From positions 51,623,007 through 51,687,006 of the forward strand of contig CM031618.1 of NCBI GenBank assembly GCA_018398815.1: a stretch of 64,000 nucleotides of DNA. Direction: 5' to 3'. Below, one piece after another: positions 22,600-33,858 of the stretch. The notes below the pieces were generated by a model. It was not told the origin of the DNA. It ran no database searches and was given only the letters and a program-made list of their open reading frames with translations. The stretch is from Conus ventricosus. Lineage: Eukaryota; Mollusca; Gastropoda; Neogastropoda; Conidae. The translations under genes and the position numbers were made by a program. The first letter of the stretch is position 1; each line of letters opens with the position of its first letter.

Positions 22600-23660
22600 C
22601 AGTCACAAGCGGCATCCCCCAAGGTAGCGTGTTAGGACCAATCCTGTTTGTCATCTACATTAATGATCTGCCGAAACATGTACAAAACACCGTCAAATTA
22701 TTTGCAGATGACACAAAGTTATATGCCGCAAGCAGTGACCAAGAATCAATTGCATCATTCCAGCAGGACCTAGATAGCCTTCAGAAATGGTCGGACGATT
22801 GGCTTCTGAGATTCCCCCACAGAAATGTAAAGTGATGAAAATTGGCACACGGAAATCAGAAGCAACATACCATATGAAATACACAGATGCTGAAACCGGA
22901 ACCAGCAGAGAAATACCCTTGGCAGAAAGTGAGGTGGAAGTGGATCTCGGTGTTCATGTGGATAATGACCTCAAATTTAAGCAACACGTTGCCAACGTCA
23001 CTTCAAGAGCAAACAGCGTAATTGGCGTCATCCGCAGAACCTTCGAGTTCTTGGACTGCAAGCTCTTCATCCAGCTATACAAGACATTAGCAAGGCCTAT
23101 CCTCGAGTATGGACAAACTGTGTGGCACCCCCGACATAAAACACTCTGTAAAGAAGTAGAAGACGTGCAGCGCCGAGCCACAAAGTTGATCTCCTCAATC
23201 AGAGAACTGCCATATTCAGAAAGACTAGAGCGACTTGGCCTGCCCAGCCTGGAGCACCGACGTCTCAGAGGGGATATGACTGACACCTTTAAATACGTCC
23301 ATAGAATCTACAAGACCATAAAACCTAAGCTGGAAACTCCCAAGGACGTAGGTACAAGAGGAAATGTGATGAAACTTTCCATGCACCATACCCACTGCGA
23401 TACCAGGAAACATTTCTTCAGTGAAAGAGTCGCCAAAACATGGAATAGTCTCCCAGACGAAGTGGTCTTAGCACCTTCAGTAGAAGCGTTTAAATGTAGG
23501 CTGGATGCTTGCTGGAGGAAGAAACCAGACCAGTACAACCCGTCTTGCCAATAAGCCACGCATGCAAAGTTATTAGTATATGAGCCGTATAACCCACACG
23601 GATCGATGAACAGGACTTCAACGAAGACCTCACACATCGTATAGTTCAAGTTCAAGTTCA
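22600..23660 (+). pseudogene. CR1/L2-type non-LTR retrotransposon fragment, reverse transcriptase C-terminal half
   Basis: A 5'-truncated reverse transcriptase. It begins at the conserved SGIPQGSVLGPILFVIYIND block and reaches the catalytic FADDTKLY, is frameshifted near 22825, then continues for over 200 codons through the thumb and C-terminal region (ISSIRELPYSERLERLGLP, RRLRGDMTDTFKYVH, FFSERVAKTWNSLPDEV) to a stop at about 23554. The non-coding 3' end carries GTTCAAGTTCAAGTTCAAG, a short repetitive tail typical of CR1-like LINEs. There is no RNase H domain, unlike the LINEs at 32-33 kb and 57-64 kb. A dead copy: upstream palm, fingers and endonuclease are missing. Confidence 0.9.
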
Positions 23661-24718
23661 AGTATATAATCTAATGGATTTTATAAATGATTAGCAAACA
23701 GCTGAACTATTTAAGTTCTCCTTATAGTAAAGAACATGTCACGTTAACTGCTACCCGCAGCAGCAGTGCTAGTCATTAAAGCTGACTGTTGAGAAACGAT
23801 GTTGGGTGTTAACTTTGTTACGACTTAGGCCTAGGCCTACGTGGAGAGCTGATATTGGATTTTTAAAAATTTCTTCTAGTGAGAATGGAGGGATTGCAAT
23901 GTGTTCGATACTTATAAATTACATACCTGTATCTGTCATTGTAAGTGAGGATAACTTGAGACTATAAATCCAAATAGAATAGCGAGTTTGTTTTATGGAT
24001 CAGTCTCAAGCAGACACCAAAGATACCAGGTGAAGAGAGTGATTGTTCTTGCTCGGAGAGTATAATCTTTTCACCAATATTGGATGCAAATGTTCCGTAT
24101 AATCTTAATCAACTCAGTTTGTAATGACAAAACAATGAAATATCATATTTGAGTTTAAAGGTTGATGAAAACTTTCTAAGCCGAAAAATATTACTTTGCA
24201 GATGACGGATGTTGTAGAGATATGTATTGCTGAGAGCTCGGTATTTAGATAAATCCGGAAAAAAAGATGTTACTTCCTCTTGTGCCCACGTGCTAAAGTA
24301 ACATCCACACTGCAAGAGAAGCAAAATGGAAGAGAACACGGAGAGTACTTCAAAATGCACAACAATGTATGGTTTGTTGTTAGAGGTGATAGTTTGTTTG
24401 AAGTTCGGGATTTTAGTGTTACAGTAGGTACAAGGAGTCATTTGTTTGGTTGTATTTTTTTAGTAGTAGTAGTATGTAGGGACGTAAGCCTAATCAATAC
24501 ATAGGCCGTTAAGCCTTTAAATGTCCCCTCGTGTTATTTTACTTTTATGACAGGGTTGAAAATGCATGCATTGCAATATAAATTTTCCTTCTTATTCATC
24601 AAAGCTTCTAAACTGTACTTTAAATTTCAAGTCTTCATCCAGCAAATTCTTAAAAACGTTAGTATTTTTAGCAAATTTAAGTGCAGTTGGCAAACTGTTC
24701 CAGTTAGCAATAACTGGT
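23661..24718. other. No gene recognised; possible 5' exon unproven
   Basis: Single-copy-looking sequence. At 24327 the plus strand has an ATG in good context (CAAAATGGAAGAGAAC) with 33 codons before a stop and no convincing donor. On the minus strand I looked for the missing PTPA first exon and could not identify it. Confidence 0.4.
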
Positions 24719-25349
24719 GGTTGCGTGCACGACTAGTCGTGCGATAGTACAACTCCCAACCGAGTCCGGCTATTGGCATGACTAGTCGTGCGACCAACTA
24801 AAAAATGGTTGCGTGCACGACTACTAATTACTCTCTCTCTCTCCCAAGCAAAAGAGGATAAATTTACACAATGAGAGAAATATGCAAGTGACTCAATTTT
24901 TAAAAAATCTTAACATGCACAACGTATTATCATATATCAATGGGAACACCCAGCTCCATCCCCTGCATCTCTAAGACAGCAGACATGATGCTATGTATTG
25001 CATGTGTCACACCCTGTCCAATCAACAGTCGCATCAGGATAGAGATGCTTGGGAGGAACTCAGGATCTTCCATGCCACAAATCTTGCACTTTTCACTTTC
25101 ATCTACTTGTGCAAACTCTGTTTTACTATTTTTTGCTTTCTTTTTTGGTCTTTGATTGGTTGCACCTCCTTTTCGCTTTTGACGACCAACAACAGTTAAA
25201 GCTGCCCCTTTTGGCCTCCCAAGAACTCTGTTGACCTTTGGTGCTTTGATGCCCTCCCATTGTACATCCCTGCGCACCTCTAAATCCTTGATCCCTCTGT
25301 GAAAGATAGGTGGAGGTGGTGCATATTCAAAGTTACCACCCACATCAGC

Positions 25350-25650
25350 TGTCCCAACACCACCCACACCATGTCCATCACCACCCGCACTGTGTCCATC
25401 ACCACCCACACTGTGTCCATCACCACCCTTATCAGCTGTCCCATCACCACCCGCACTGTGTCCATCACCACCCACACTGTCCATCACCACCCACACTGTC
25501 CATCACCACCCTCATCAGCTGTCCCATCACCACCCGCACTGTGTCCATCACCACCCACACTGTGTCCATCACCACCCTCATCACCGTGTCCATCACCACC
25601 CTCATCACCGTGTCCATCACCACCCTCATCAACGTGTCCATCACCACCTA
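25350..25650 (-). repeat. 18-21-bp minisatellite inside the MULE coding region
   Basis: CATCACCACCC(G/A)CACTGTGTC-type units repeat about 14 times. On the coding strand they read as GGDGHSVGGDGHSAGGDG-like Gly/Asp repeats; partial units shift the frame near 25480. Confidence 0.85.
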
Positions 25651-27325
25651 CATAAAACCTAGCCCCAGCTATAGACATAAACTCCAGCACCAACTTCCCC
25701 TTCTCCCACTGCACTCTGCACAATTTCAACAATGTCAACATTATTGTTATCCTTCCACATCTCCACAAGCCTAGTCAGCAGGCTCATTTTCTCCTCAAAC
25801 TGAACCTGCCAAACTGATGTCACAATTCCAATGAGTTCATTGCACACGTCTGTCACAGCACGGAACTTCTGCTGCTTGCTGGATCTCTTCCTCTGAGGAG
25901 AACTCGAATAAACTAGGCATGGATGTTGCACTGCAATAGGATCCAGATCTGCTTGGCTGAGTAGCCACCTTGGTGCTGTCACAAGGGCCTCGATAAATTC
26001 AGGAAATCCTGTCTTCTGGCGTGTGGCGGCATGGCAGGGCATGGTTTATATTGTGACTGCCAGTACACTGTTTTGACTGTTTCACAATGTATGTGTCTTT
26101 GCCTTCATACACAGTTGTGCATTCTTCATCCCCACTGAAGCGCATGGTGGCTGAAATCTTGCTGTACTCATCCTTCATCGGCCGCACTGCATAAGGCCTG
26201 CAGACGGCTGACATTGATGAGAGCATTTCGGCAGGAATGGTGCATCCTGTGTCATAGTGTGTCTTAAGCGCTGCCAGTGTCGCTGCATGTGATGACTGTG
26301 TCACTTTTTGTTTGTGGAATGCCAGCAACTGGTGCACGAGTTCGGGTAGGGAGGAGGTGTGATTAACTAGGTTTTTAATCTTTTGATTGTGACTTTCGAG
26401 CTGATTGTTCGTCAAGTTACCGTAATGCCTGACTTGACGCACGTGACAACCGGCCCAACTAGTGCGCACTTCATGCCAGTTGGATGTGAAATATGTGTGA
26501 AAGGCTTTGGAGATTGCACCTAAGGAAGAGTAGAGACGATCATACTCTGCCTCATCTGTACAGTATACCATCTGTTCTACAATCTTTCGCAGTTCGTCTC
26601 TCTTGTCTGGGCTAGTCTCGTGCACAGTGGTAGATGATTTGAACGCTTTCAGAACGTGAAAACGACAGATCAGAGTCTTGGCCAGTGGGAATACTGTGTT
26701 CACAGATGTAATTTCGGTGAAGTCTTTGTCCGTCATGACAAGTTCAAGTTTTTCATGACTTGACGGGTTGGATTCTTTGAACAGGCGAAGAACAGAGGTG
26801 ATAATATCTAGAGTTTCGCTTTTGACAAGCGCGTAGGCCACTATCTGCCCATGGCCATTCCCATCCATGACCATCAAACAATAAAGAGGCATCCATAGCT
26901 TGTTGATACAGTAGGTCCCGTCAATGACGAGTATGTCCCTGTATGTATGATATAGTTTTTTCATCGCTGTTGTCTGGAAATATAAAATCTGCAGTTCGTT
27001 GGTTGCTTCTTCGACGACAGGGGTAACAGTGGCTGTTGGATCCTCTCTAATGAGTTCGTCGAGGACATCCAATAATTGCTTCATCTGGTCTTTTCCGCCA
27101 CTGTTCTTCTGGTTGAGACGCTGTCTGATATTGGTGATGTCTCTGAACGTGAACTTCTCTCCAACAGCACCTTGGACGTGTTTCCGGATGGCTGATGTTT
27201 TAACGCCCAATTCACACATCTCTTCAACATCCTGCAAGAGAGAAAAAACGGGGCAAGGACACACACATGGATACACACAAAGAGCGAGAGAGATATATAT
27301 AGAGAGACACAAACGCATAGGTGGT

Positions 27326-27328
<3 letters not shown>

Positions 27329-27386
<58 letters not shown>
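27329..27386. repeat. (CA)n microsatellite in the MULE intron
   Basis: A nearly pure CA tract within the 195-bp transposase intron, flanked by GA-rich sequence. Confidence 0.95.
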
Positions 27387-28013
27387 CGCACACACACATA
27401 CAGAGAGAGAGAGAGAGAGGGCTCACCTTTAACTGATTTTGATTCAGCTTCCGATTTTCCGGGTAGATAGATGGATCGCTAGTAATTGGATGATTGTGTT
27501 CCTCCACCATGTCAGTTATCACAAGGGCAGTTTTCTTGGACAGAACCTTGATGCTGGCTGCACATCCTGATCGCCATGAGCTTTGCATTTTTCGTTGCCC
27601 AGTCCCCTGGGTAATTTGCTGGGTCGACTTTGATCACCAAAATGCTTGCAGCTGAACTTGATATACTTGTACCGATGCTCCTTGGGGAAAAAGTTGGCTG
27701 GGTCTTTAATAAGCTTGTTACCAGCTTCAACAGTCTTACTGTCAACCTTCACAAAAACAGTTCTTGTCTGCTGCTGGTAGTTATTGAGGGCCTTCTCGAA
27801 ATCTTCATAGGTGGCAAAGGAGGAATCCTAAGCAAAGCTGGATGGAGTCACACTGTGTTCCATCTTGCCAATTCAAAGATAGGTGACTGCAAGTTGGCTA
27901 CCTGCTTGTAGCAAACTTTATAAGGAGACACAAACAATGATCATCGCTCACGCCTAAAGTGTGTTCACTAAGATTAAGGGAGTCACTGTCAGTGAATGTG
28001 TCACTGTCAGTGA

Positions 28014-28049
<36 letters not shown>

Positions 28050-28392
28050 ACGCCCCCCCCACCCCCCACCCCCACCCCCTCCCTCTCTCTCATTGTGTAA
28101 ATTTATCCTCTTTTGCTTGGGAGAGAGAGGGAGTGAGGCGCGCACAGCTCAAAACAGTCATTGCGTAATTAGTAGTCGTGCACGCAACCATTTTTTAGTT
28201 CATCGCACGACTAGTCATGCCAATAGCCGGACTGGGTTGTGAGTCGTATTATCGCACGACTAGTCGTGCACGCAACACCAGCCTTTTTTTTTTTAATTCA
28301 TTGTTTTTAATGACTGGGGATGGGTACAAACACGGCTTGGCTTCTTCTTTCTTCTTTCTTTGAGTGTCCACCTTCATGGAGTTGAAGATTCT

Positions 28393-28735
28393 GACACTTT
28401 TGTGTGTATGACCGTTTTTTATCCCTCCGTTAAGGCAGCCACACTCCAACTTCGGGGAAGGTGCATGCTATGTGTAACGTGTCATCCATACCAACGGCCA
28501 AACTGGCCTTCTCTTCCGAAAGTTGGTGATGGGATTTTATGTGTGTGCAAGATATTGTGCGTGCATTCACACATGGAACCTCGGTTTATTACAATTATAG
28601 TCTCATTCAAAGGACTGTATGGGGATTGGAGTCAGAACCAATGTTAACTCGAGGGAAAAATCCCCCTGTACCGAAATTTGAACCTGCAACCTCAGGATCA
28701 TGAGTCCGGCGCTCTGGCTACTGATCTTCTGGTTG
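28393..28735 (-). mobile_element. tRNA-headed SINE (family A), copy 1
   Basis: Collinear with 40058-40465 across the whole body (TATGACCGTTTTTTATCCC, TTCTCTTCCGAAAGTTGGTG, AAGGACTGTATGGGG). The tRNA-like head is at the right end on the minus strand (GAGCGCCGGACTCATGATCC, then GGTTGCAGGTTCAAATTTCGG). The left end lies 110 bp outside the MULE right terminus. Confidence 0.75.
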
Positions 28736-29724
28736 AGTTTAGCAGTGAAAAGTAGGGAGAGTAGTGGGTGGGGGGGGGGGGGGGGGGGAGGCAGCAAAAC
28801 TAAGGCCTTGCAGAACTTGTTTTTTCTATATCATGCATAGGAACGCACTGTAAGCTTCACATATGGCAGCATACATATACTTTGCATGAAACATTTCAAT
28901 GAAATTTTCATTCGATGTTTTCAGTAGTTGGGGCAAATTTTAACTTCAGATTACAACTTACACTGTTCAAGTATTAATACTAGTAGATGGACATTTCAGG
29001 TAGTGTCATCATATCATGATATTTGATTGCTATTGCAGCTTTGTGTGTGTGTGTGGTGTGATTTGGTGGGCCTGGCCTTCACTACTTTTTGGTCAGAACA
29101 GGATAGGTTTGCTCTTAATTGGTTCATATGCCTCAGGCGAAGCTGTTACGAGACATGTGTGTAGCCTTCCTGCAGCTCCACAACAAGATTTTCTTTTTCT
29201 TTTTCAAAACGTAGGCACAGATGGGAGATAAGCTGTGATTCTGAAAGGGAAGGGAATGGGCACAGCAGGAAGTGTGCAAGTTGAAGCTGATCCACAAGTG
29301 TCAATTTTAGTTTTGTTCATTCCACTGCTAATTTGAAATTAATATCCTAAAAAGGTATCTTAAGCTTAAAAGATTGATATTTGCAAGTATTAGTCTATTT
29401 ACTTCCCCAAAATATTAAGCAAATTTTTTCCCCGTTTGAACTGAAAAACAAGCACAGTTCTTCAACATCCTTCAAACCTCAAAATCATCAGTCTGAAACT
29501 GTTGGGCATGAATGGGAAGAAGAAGAAAGAATACAACTTACTACGATGTGAATGGGATTTATATAATGCTAGAAAAATACTATATACACCGAGCATTGGA
29601 GCATATTCCCATTCTCAAACTGCCATTAGTATTGCTACTTCAACAGCATGTGTTAAATTTGACATTGATTCTTGTATTGCTACTTCTACAGCATGTGTTG
29701 AATTTGACATTGATTCTTAATACT
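28736..29724. other. No gene recognised
   Basis: Contains a G-run at 28770-28790. A 47-bp stretch near 29645-29720 is a short tandem duplication (GCATGTGTTGAATTTGACATTGATTCT type). Otherwise AT-rich without features. Confidence 0.5.
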
Positions 29725-29990
29725 GGTAATACCAGACTCTGTGGCACAGTGGCTATCGCAGCGTACTAGGGGGCTAGGAGGTCCGATCAGAGTGATTTGT
29801 TTTTTGGATTTTTTTTTTCTTTACCCTGACCAGCACCTACTCAGAGCTGAGTTTGCCATTGGCTCAAAGAGAAAAACTCGAACCACACTGTCAAGTTTCT
29901 TCTGGTTAACAGATGCATGATTTAGAGTGCAGCTCAGATTTCCCAACCAACACCATTCGTCTGTATCTTTCGGGCCTGGTTGACACCAGT
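29725..29990 (+). mobile_element. tRNA-headed SINE (family B), copy 2
   Basis: Begins CTGTGGCACAGTGGCTATCG and shares body segments with 21600-21900 (CCCTGACCAGCACCTACTCAG versus CAACCAGCATTTACCCAGAG; the CACTGTCAAGTTTC and CCCAACCAACACC regions). More decayed than copy 1. Confidence 0.55.
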
Positions 29991-30208
29991 ATATAATGAA
30001 AGTGTTGAAAAGTTCTAGAATACAGCCTTAGTGTACTCTCTGACTACAATGCAGTTGTATAGCATTGTCTCCATCCTCATTGACCAGACTTGAAAAGAGT
30101 CTCTCAACTTGTAAAGTTGTATGCCCCTTGAACTTCACACCAGTTTAACCATGTTGTAGTGGTGACCTCAGGTTCAGTCTCTTCTCCATGTGTGTCGGCA
30201 AAATCGTG

Positions 30209-30730
30209 GGACTGTCATTGGATGGACATGGTGGGACTGTCATTGGATGGACATGGTGGGACTGTCATTGGATGGACATGGTGTGACTGTCATTGGATGG
30301 ACATGGTGGGACTGTCATTGGATGGACATGGTGGGACTGTCATTGGATGGACATGGTGGGACTGTCATTGGATGGACATGGTGGGACTGTCATTGGATGG
30401 ACATGGTGGGACTGTCATTGGATGGACATGGTGGGACTGTCATTGGATGGACATGGTGGGACTGTCATTGGATGGACATGGTGGGACTGTCATTGGATGG
30501 ACATGGTGGGACTGTCATTGGATGGACATGGTGGGACTGTCATTGGATGGACTGTGGGACTGTCATTGGATGGACATGGTGGGACTGTCATTGGATGGAC
30601 ATGGGGACTGCATTGGATGGACATGGTGGGACTGTCAATTGGATGGACATGGTGGGACTGTATTGGATGGACATGGTGGACTGTCATTGGATGGACATGG
30701 TGGGACTGTCATTGGGATGGACATGGTGGG
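30209..30730 (+). repeat. 25-bp minisatellite, about 21 units
   Basis: Unit GGGACTGTCATTGGATGGAC plus ATGGT. Units up to about 30550 are nearly identical; later ones carry single-base deletions. Because 25 is not a multiple of three and the unit lacks plus-strand stops, all three plus frames stay open and spell the same 25-residue repeat, giving spurious ORFs of 181-218 residues. Confidence 0.95.
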
Positions 30731-30849
30731 ACCCTTTGGGGGGGATGCCACACACAGCAAATACTGTCATCAGCTGTCATCAGCTGGAGCTTAAACAGGT
30801 GGTGTCTGGTACGTCAGATCAGAACAGGCACCACATGAACAACTGAGTG

Positions 30850-31070
30850 TGACTCGCACTGTCTGGCATAGATCTCTTCTTATGGGTTGCCTCATAACTT
30901 GAGACGACTGCTGCCTGTGGATTGCTGTGTCAGGACTGCTGTGGAACAAAAAGCCCGGATGTGGCTGTGAACAGGGAGCCAGAATGAGCATGTGGGTTTA
31001 ATCAAACTGATGCACTTAAGTGGGACAGAAGGTGAGACAGCAAGAAAAAGAGTAATGATGGGCAGGATAC
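30850..31070 (+). repeat. Dispersed repeat sharing sequence with the 46-47.5 kb minisatellite locus
   Basis: GGGTTGCCTCAT, TGGATTGCTG, GAACAGGGAGCCAGAATGAG and GGTGAGACAGCA occur here in the same order as at 46000-46110 and 47525-47540. Here the GGGAGCCAGAATGAG core is single copy; there it is expanded about 36-fold. Confidence 0.5.
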
Positions 31071-31129
31071 CATGCTGTGGACTGTTGTAAAGTTGTAGAT
31101 TTAGAACAAGTATTGTTTTGTCAAGATTG

Positions 31130-31575
31130 TCGGGACTAATTGTATACTGTTGTATAATGATTAGTTTTCAGAACTTTTACTCTCACACTTTATTTCATTT
31201 TATCTACTACCTTTCACTGGTGCTTTGGGGTGCTGTTGCATTCTTCTTTGAACCCTTGGTGGTGAGAAACCAAAATCATGGACTGTGGTGTGTCTTGACG
31301 CAAGAGCACAGACCAGTCATTCATGTCTCCGATGATTCCGATCCAGCGGATGAAGTCCTAGGAGCAGGCGATACATATACATCTGCCTTCGAGAGGGATT
31401 ACCATGGTTCTCTCATGCAGCTAGTGAAGGGTTTTCATTTTTACAACATACATTTTCCCATTTTTCTTCAATTTAAATTTTTTTTTTCAAATCTTTGCCA
31501 AGTTATTACTATAATGATGGAAGAATTGTTAACCTACACTTGTTTTCCCCCACTACTTAATTGTTCAGCATTATA
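31130..31575 (+). repeat. Segmental duplicate A (unoccupied paralogue)
   Basis: Matches 31780-32204 plus 33653-33735: shared blocks include GAACCCTTGGTGGTGAGAA, GACTGTGGTGTGTCT, GGAGCAGGCGATACATATAC and CACTTGTTTTCCCCCACTAC. Copy A lacks both the ultra-short retroposon and the LINE present in copy B. Confidence 0.8.
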
Positions 31576-31827
31576 TCATTAGGTCAATCAGTGGGTGATT
31601 GCATCTCTTAGGAGATCCAAGTAAAGGTTGTTCTACACAATTCTTAGCCGCTGACAATGCTTGGGTTATTGAACAGCAGAGCTGACCACTCAGACTGTTC
31701 CATTTTTTTTTTTAAATCTTCCTTGCATCCTTAAATGGATCCTCAAGCATAGGCTCAAAGATTGTCCCCTACATTTTATACAGTTTGCATAATGTTTTAG
31801 TTTTTCAGCAACTTTTTACCTCTCCAC

Positions 31828-31871
31828 CAGCCCTTTGCGGTCGGCTGGGCTATAAGCAACATTATCTTATC
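31828..31871 (+). mobile_element. Ultra-short retroposon, copy 4 (44 bp, internal deletion, with TSD)
   Basis: CAGCCCTTTGCGGTCGGCTG, then GGCTATAAGCAACATTATCT. It lacks the TGATGTGGCCC segment near the 5' end. A perfect 12-bp duplication TTACCTCTCCAC sits at 31816-31827 and 31872-31883. The paralogous segment near 31180 shows the site without insertion. Confidence 0.8.
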
Positions 31872-32204
31872 TTACCTCTCCACACTTTTGTTTTATTTTA
31901 TTCTACTACCTTTCGCTGGGCTGCTTTGGGGGGTGCTGTTGGATTCTTTCTTTGAACCCTTGGTGGTGAGAACACCACAGAATTACGGACTGTGGTGTGT
32001 CTCTATTTGGCGCCAAGAGCACAGACATAATCAGCTGTGTCTCCCTGATGAGTTCCGATCCAGCGGATGAAAGGCCTAGGAGCAGGCGATACATATACAT
32101 CTGCCTTCGAGAGGGATTGCCATGGTTCTCTCATGCAGCTAGTGAATGGTTTTCAATTTTACAACATATATTTTCCCATTTTTCTTCAATTTTTAAAAAA
32201 AATT

Positions 32205-33652
32205 TCAGTTCAGTTCAGTGGTTTATTTAATGTCTTTTCATCGCCAGATGATATTAGACACTTTTATTTAAAAAATAAAAATAAAAAATAAAAAAACCCA
32301 CACGCACACACACACGCGCACACACACACCTCCACACTTAACTTATCACCTATATTAGTACTTTCAAACCCACATCTGATATATGCATATTGACATGAGT
32401 GAAATACCCTAGCGGTACACAAAATTGTTGATCTTCATAAAAATTTTGCAACCTGTGACTGCGAAATAACCATGGCAATTTCAGCAACATATGAACCATA
32501 TAAGACAGTATTAACATTTTCAAAGTTATTCATCTGAATACCTTTCTCCTCATAGAGTGGGGTCAACACTGAGCATTCAAACAAAAGATGATGCACAGAA
32601 ATGTTTTCTCTGCATACACAAGAAATACCATGAGAATATTTAGTGTTCCAAGTATTCAGCCTTAATTTATGAATTAATCTAACAATGTGCCTTGGGCACG
32701 ACGGTAAAGCAGCCATTTTTTTTACTAGAATTCTGCTTATGCATACATTTTTCCATAATTTGGATCAATTCACAAGAAGATAGATCTAAGTGATTGTTTA
32801 GTAAATTTTCCGTCTTTCTGTTTGCTCCTTCTTTTGCAAGACTGTCTGCTATTTCATTCCACTTTATACCACAGTGAGATGGGACCCAACAAAAATCTAT
32901 TCTTATGCCTAGTGTTAATGAAACAATGCAGTAGATGTTTTATTTCAAAAAGCAAATCTTTTCTAGCTTTGCAGTCCCAATGCTCTAGTGACTGTAAAAC
33001 GGATTTGGAATCAACACAAAGTAAAATCTGATAGAAAGCAATTGATGTATCATATATGTAAGTCAAAGCCTTCAGTATTGCATATAATTCTGAGGTATAG
33101 GTTGAAAACCCCTTTCCTACATAATATGATTTCCTGACATTTAAGGTTGGTATTATAAAGCCTGAACCACTGTCAGAGGATTCCATTACCGACCCATCTG
33201 TAAACACTTTTAAATGATTTGGATAGCTGTTTTCTAAATGTTCACGAACTTCAGTTGTTAAAATATTTATATTATCACTTTTCTTTAACAAAGTATATTT
33301 GTAATCAAAAGAAGCATTTCGGTGCTCCCAAGGAGGCATTGGAGGTACTGCAGGAAATTCTGGTATAGCAGTAATATCAATATTGCAATGTGACATAAAG
33401 TCAGATGTGTAGTTTCTAATTGGTTGAATGTAAGATGTGTTTTTAGACCTCTTAGGAAAATCTTTACTGGAATCAATCAGTATTTCTTCAGTTACTGAAT
33501 TTTCAACAGAAAGACTTCTGACAATATATTTGGATACATCCAATATTCGCTTCTCATTTAGAGGTAAAATGTTTGTTTCTTTATAACATCTATGAGTGTT
33601 TGTGTGCACTGGGACTCCCAGAGCAAATTTCATGGCCTTACTATCCAAGCTT
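32205..33652 (-). mobile_element. 5'-truncated LINE of the RNase H-bearing (I/Nimb-like) type
   Basis: On the minus strand: the end of the reverse transcriptase region, an RNase H domain, a C-terminal zinc-binding motif and a 3' tail with AACTGAACTGAACTGAA. Both boundaries are supported by the unoccupied paralogue at 31130-31575, which continues across the site. Upstream palm and endonuclease are missing, the usual 5' truncation. Confidence 0.85.
32435..33652 (-). pseudogene. LINE ORF2 C-terminus: RNase H and zinc finger
   Basis: RNase H of a retrotransposon, which degrades the RNA strand during reverse transcription. Visible: first D in KVFTDGSV, E in TSELYAILKAL, D in LLCVDSKSVLQSL. After a frameshift near 32885 come the WVPSHCGIKWNE and ADSLAKEGA blocks. 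A stop near 32715 is followed by PRHIVRLIHKLRLNTWNTKY and a CVCRENISVHHLLFEC finger (CxC..H....C). The domain order matches the LINE at 61-64 kb, so both belong to one clade. Two breaks make it non-functional as assembled. Confidence 0.87.
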
Positions 33653-33858
33653 TGCAATCTTTGCTAAGTCATTACTATAACGATGGAAGAATTGTTAACC
33701 TACACTTGTTTTCCCCCACTACTTAATTGTTCAGCAGAGTATTGTTTTGTTGTTATTGTAAATGTGCTACAGAAAGAGTAATTATTTCATGCATACAACC
33801 TGTGGATTTGTAGAAAACACCTGTCTGTGATAAAAGGTGAACTTGCTATGTGTTTGCA

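Larger units (their letters stand above)
24930..27863 (-). pseudogene. MULE transposase gene (ZSWIM-like), spliced and broken
   Basis: Order on the minus strand: ATG at 27863 (MEHSVTPSSFA), an in-frame TAG about 12 codons in, then an N-terminal zinc-binding FAR1/FLYWCH-like region (YEDFEKALNNYQQQTRTVF, CKHFGDQSRPSKL), a homopolymer frameshift near 27585, and SGCAASIKVL with HNHP. A 195-bp GT-AG intron follows (27426-27232) holding a (CA)n tract. The long frame then has the transposase core: first D in VIDGTYCINKLW, second in LVMTDKDF, CRFHVLKAF, and E in NNQLESHNQKIK. A SWIM-type finger (LPCRH) is cut by a frameshift near 26030. The C-terminus has an expanded Gly-Asp repeat (25370-25650) and a basic tail with CKICGMEDPEFLP. 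Two frameshifts and one stop make the copy inactive as assembled, though homopolymer sequencing errors could explain part of this. Confidence 0.88.
24720..28276 (-). mobile_element. Mutator-like element (MULE) with long terminal inverted repeats
   Basis: The two ends (about 24720-24880 and 28085-28276) are inverted copies for 150-190 bp, running from GTTGCGTGCACGACTAGTCG through CTATTGGCATGACTAGTCGT to an inner block with AAGCAAAAGAGGATAAATTT. The right repeat has about 40 extra bases near 28130-28168. Each outermost part contains the perfect 16-bp palindrome GCACGACTAGTCGTGC. Long terminal repeats plus a MULE transposase gene inside define a Mutator-type element. A clear 9-bp target duplication was not found. 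Total about 3.56 kb. Confidence 0.88.
31780..33735 (+). repeat. Segmental duplicate B, interrupted by two insertions
   Basis: Second copy of 31130-31575, split by an ultra-short retroposon at 31828-31871 and by a LINE at about 32205-33652. Where both copies exist they are clearly homologous but differ by many substitutions and small indels. Confidence 0.75.

Noticed and set aside
24327..24430. ATG in good context with a 33-codon frame on the plus strand
   Set aside because: It stops quickly, has no convincing donor, and matches nothing I know.
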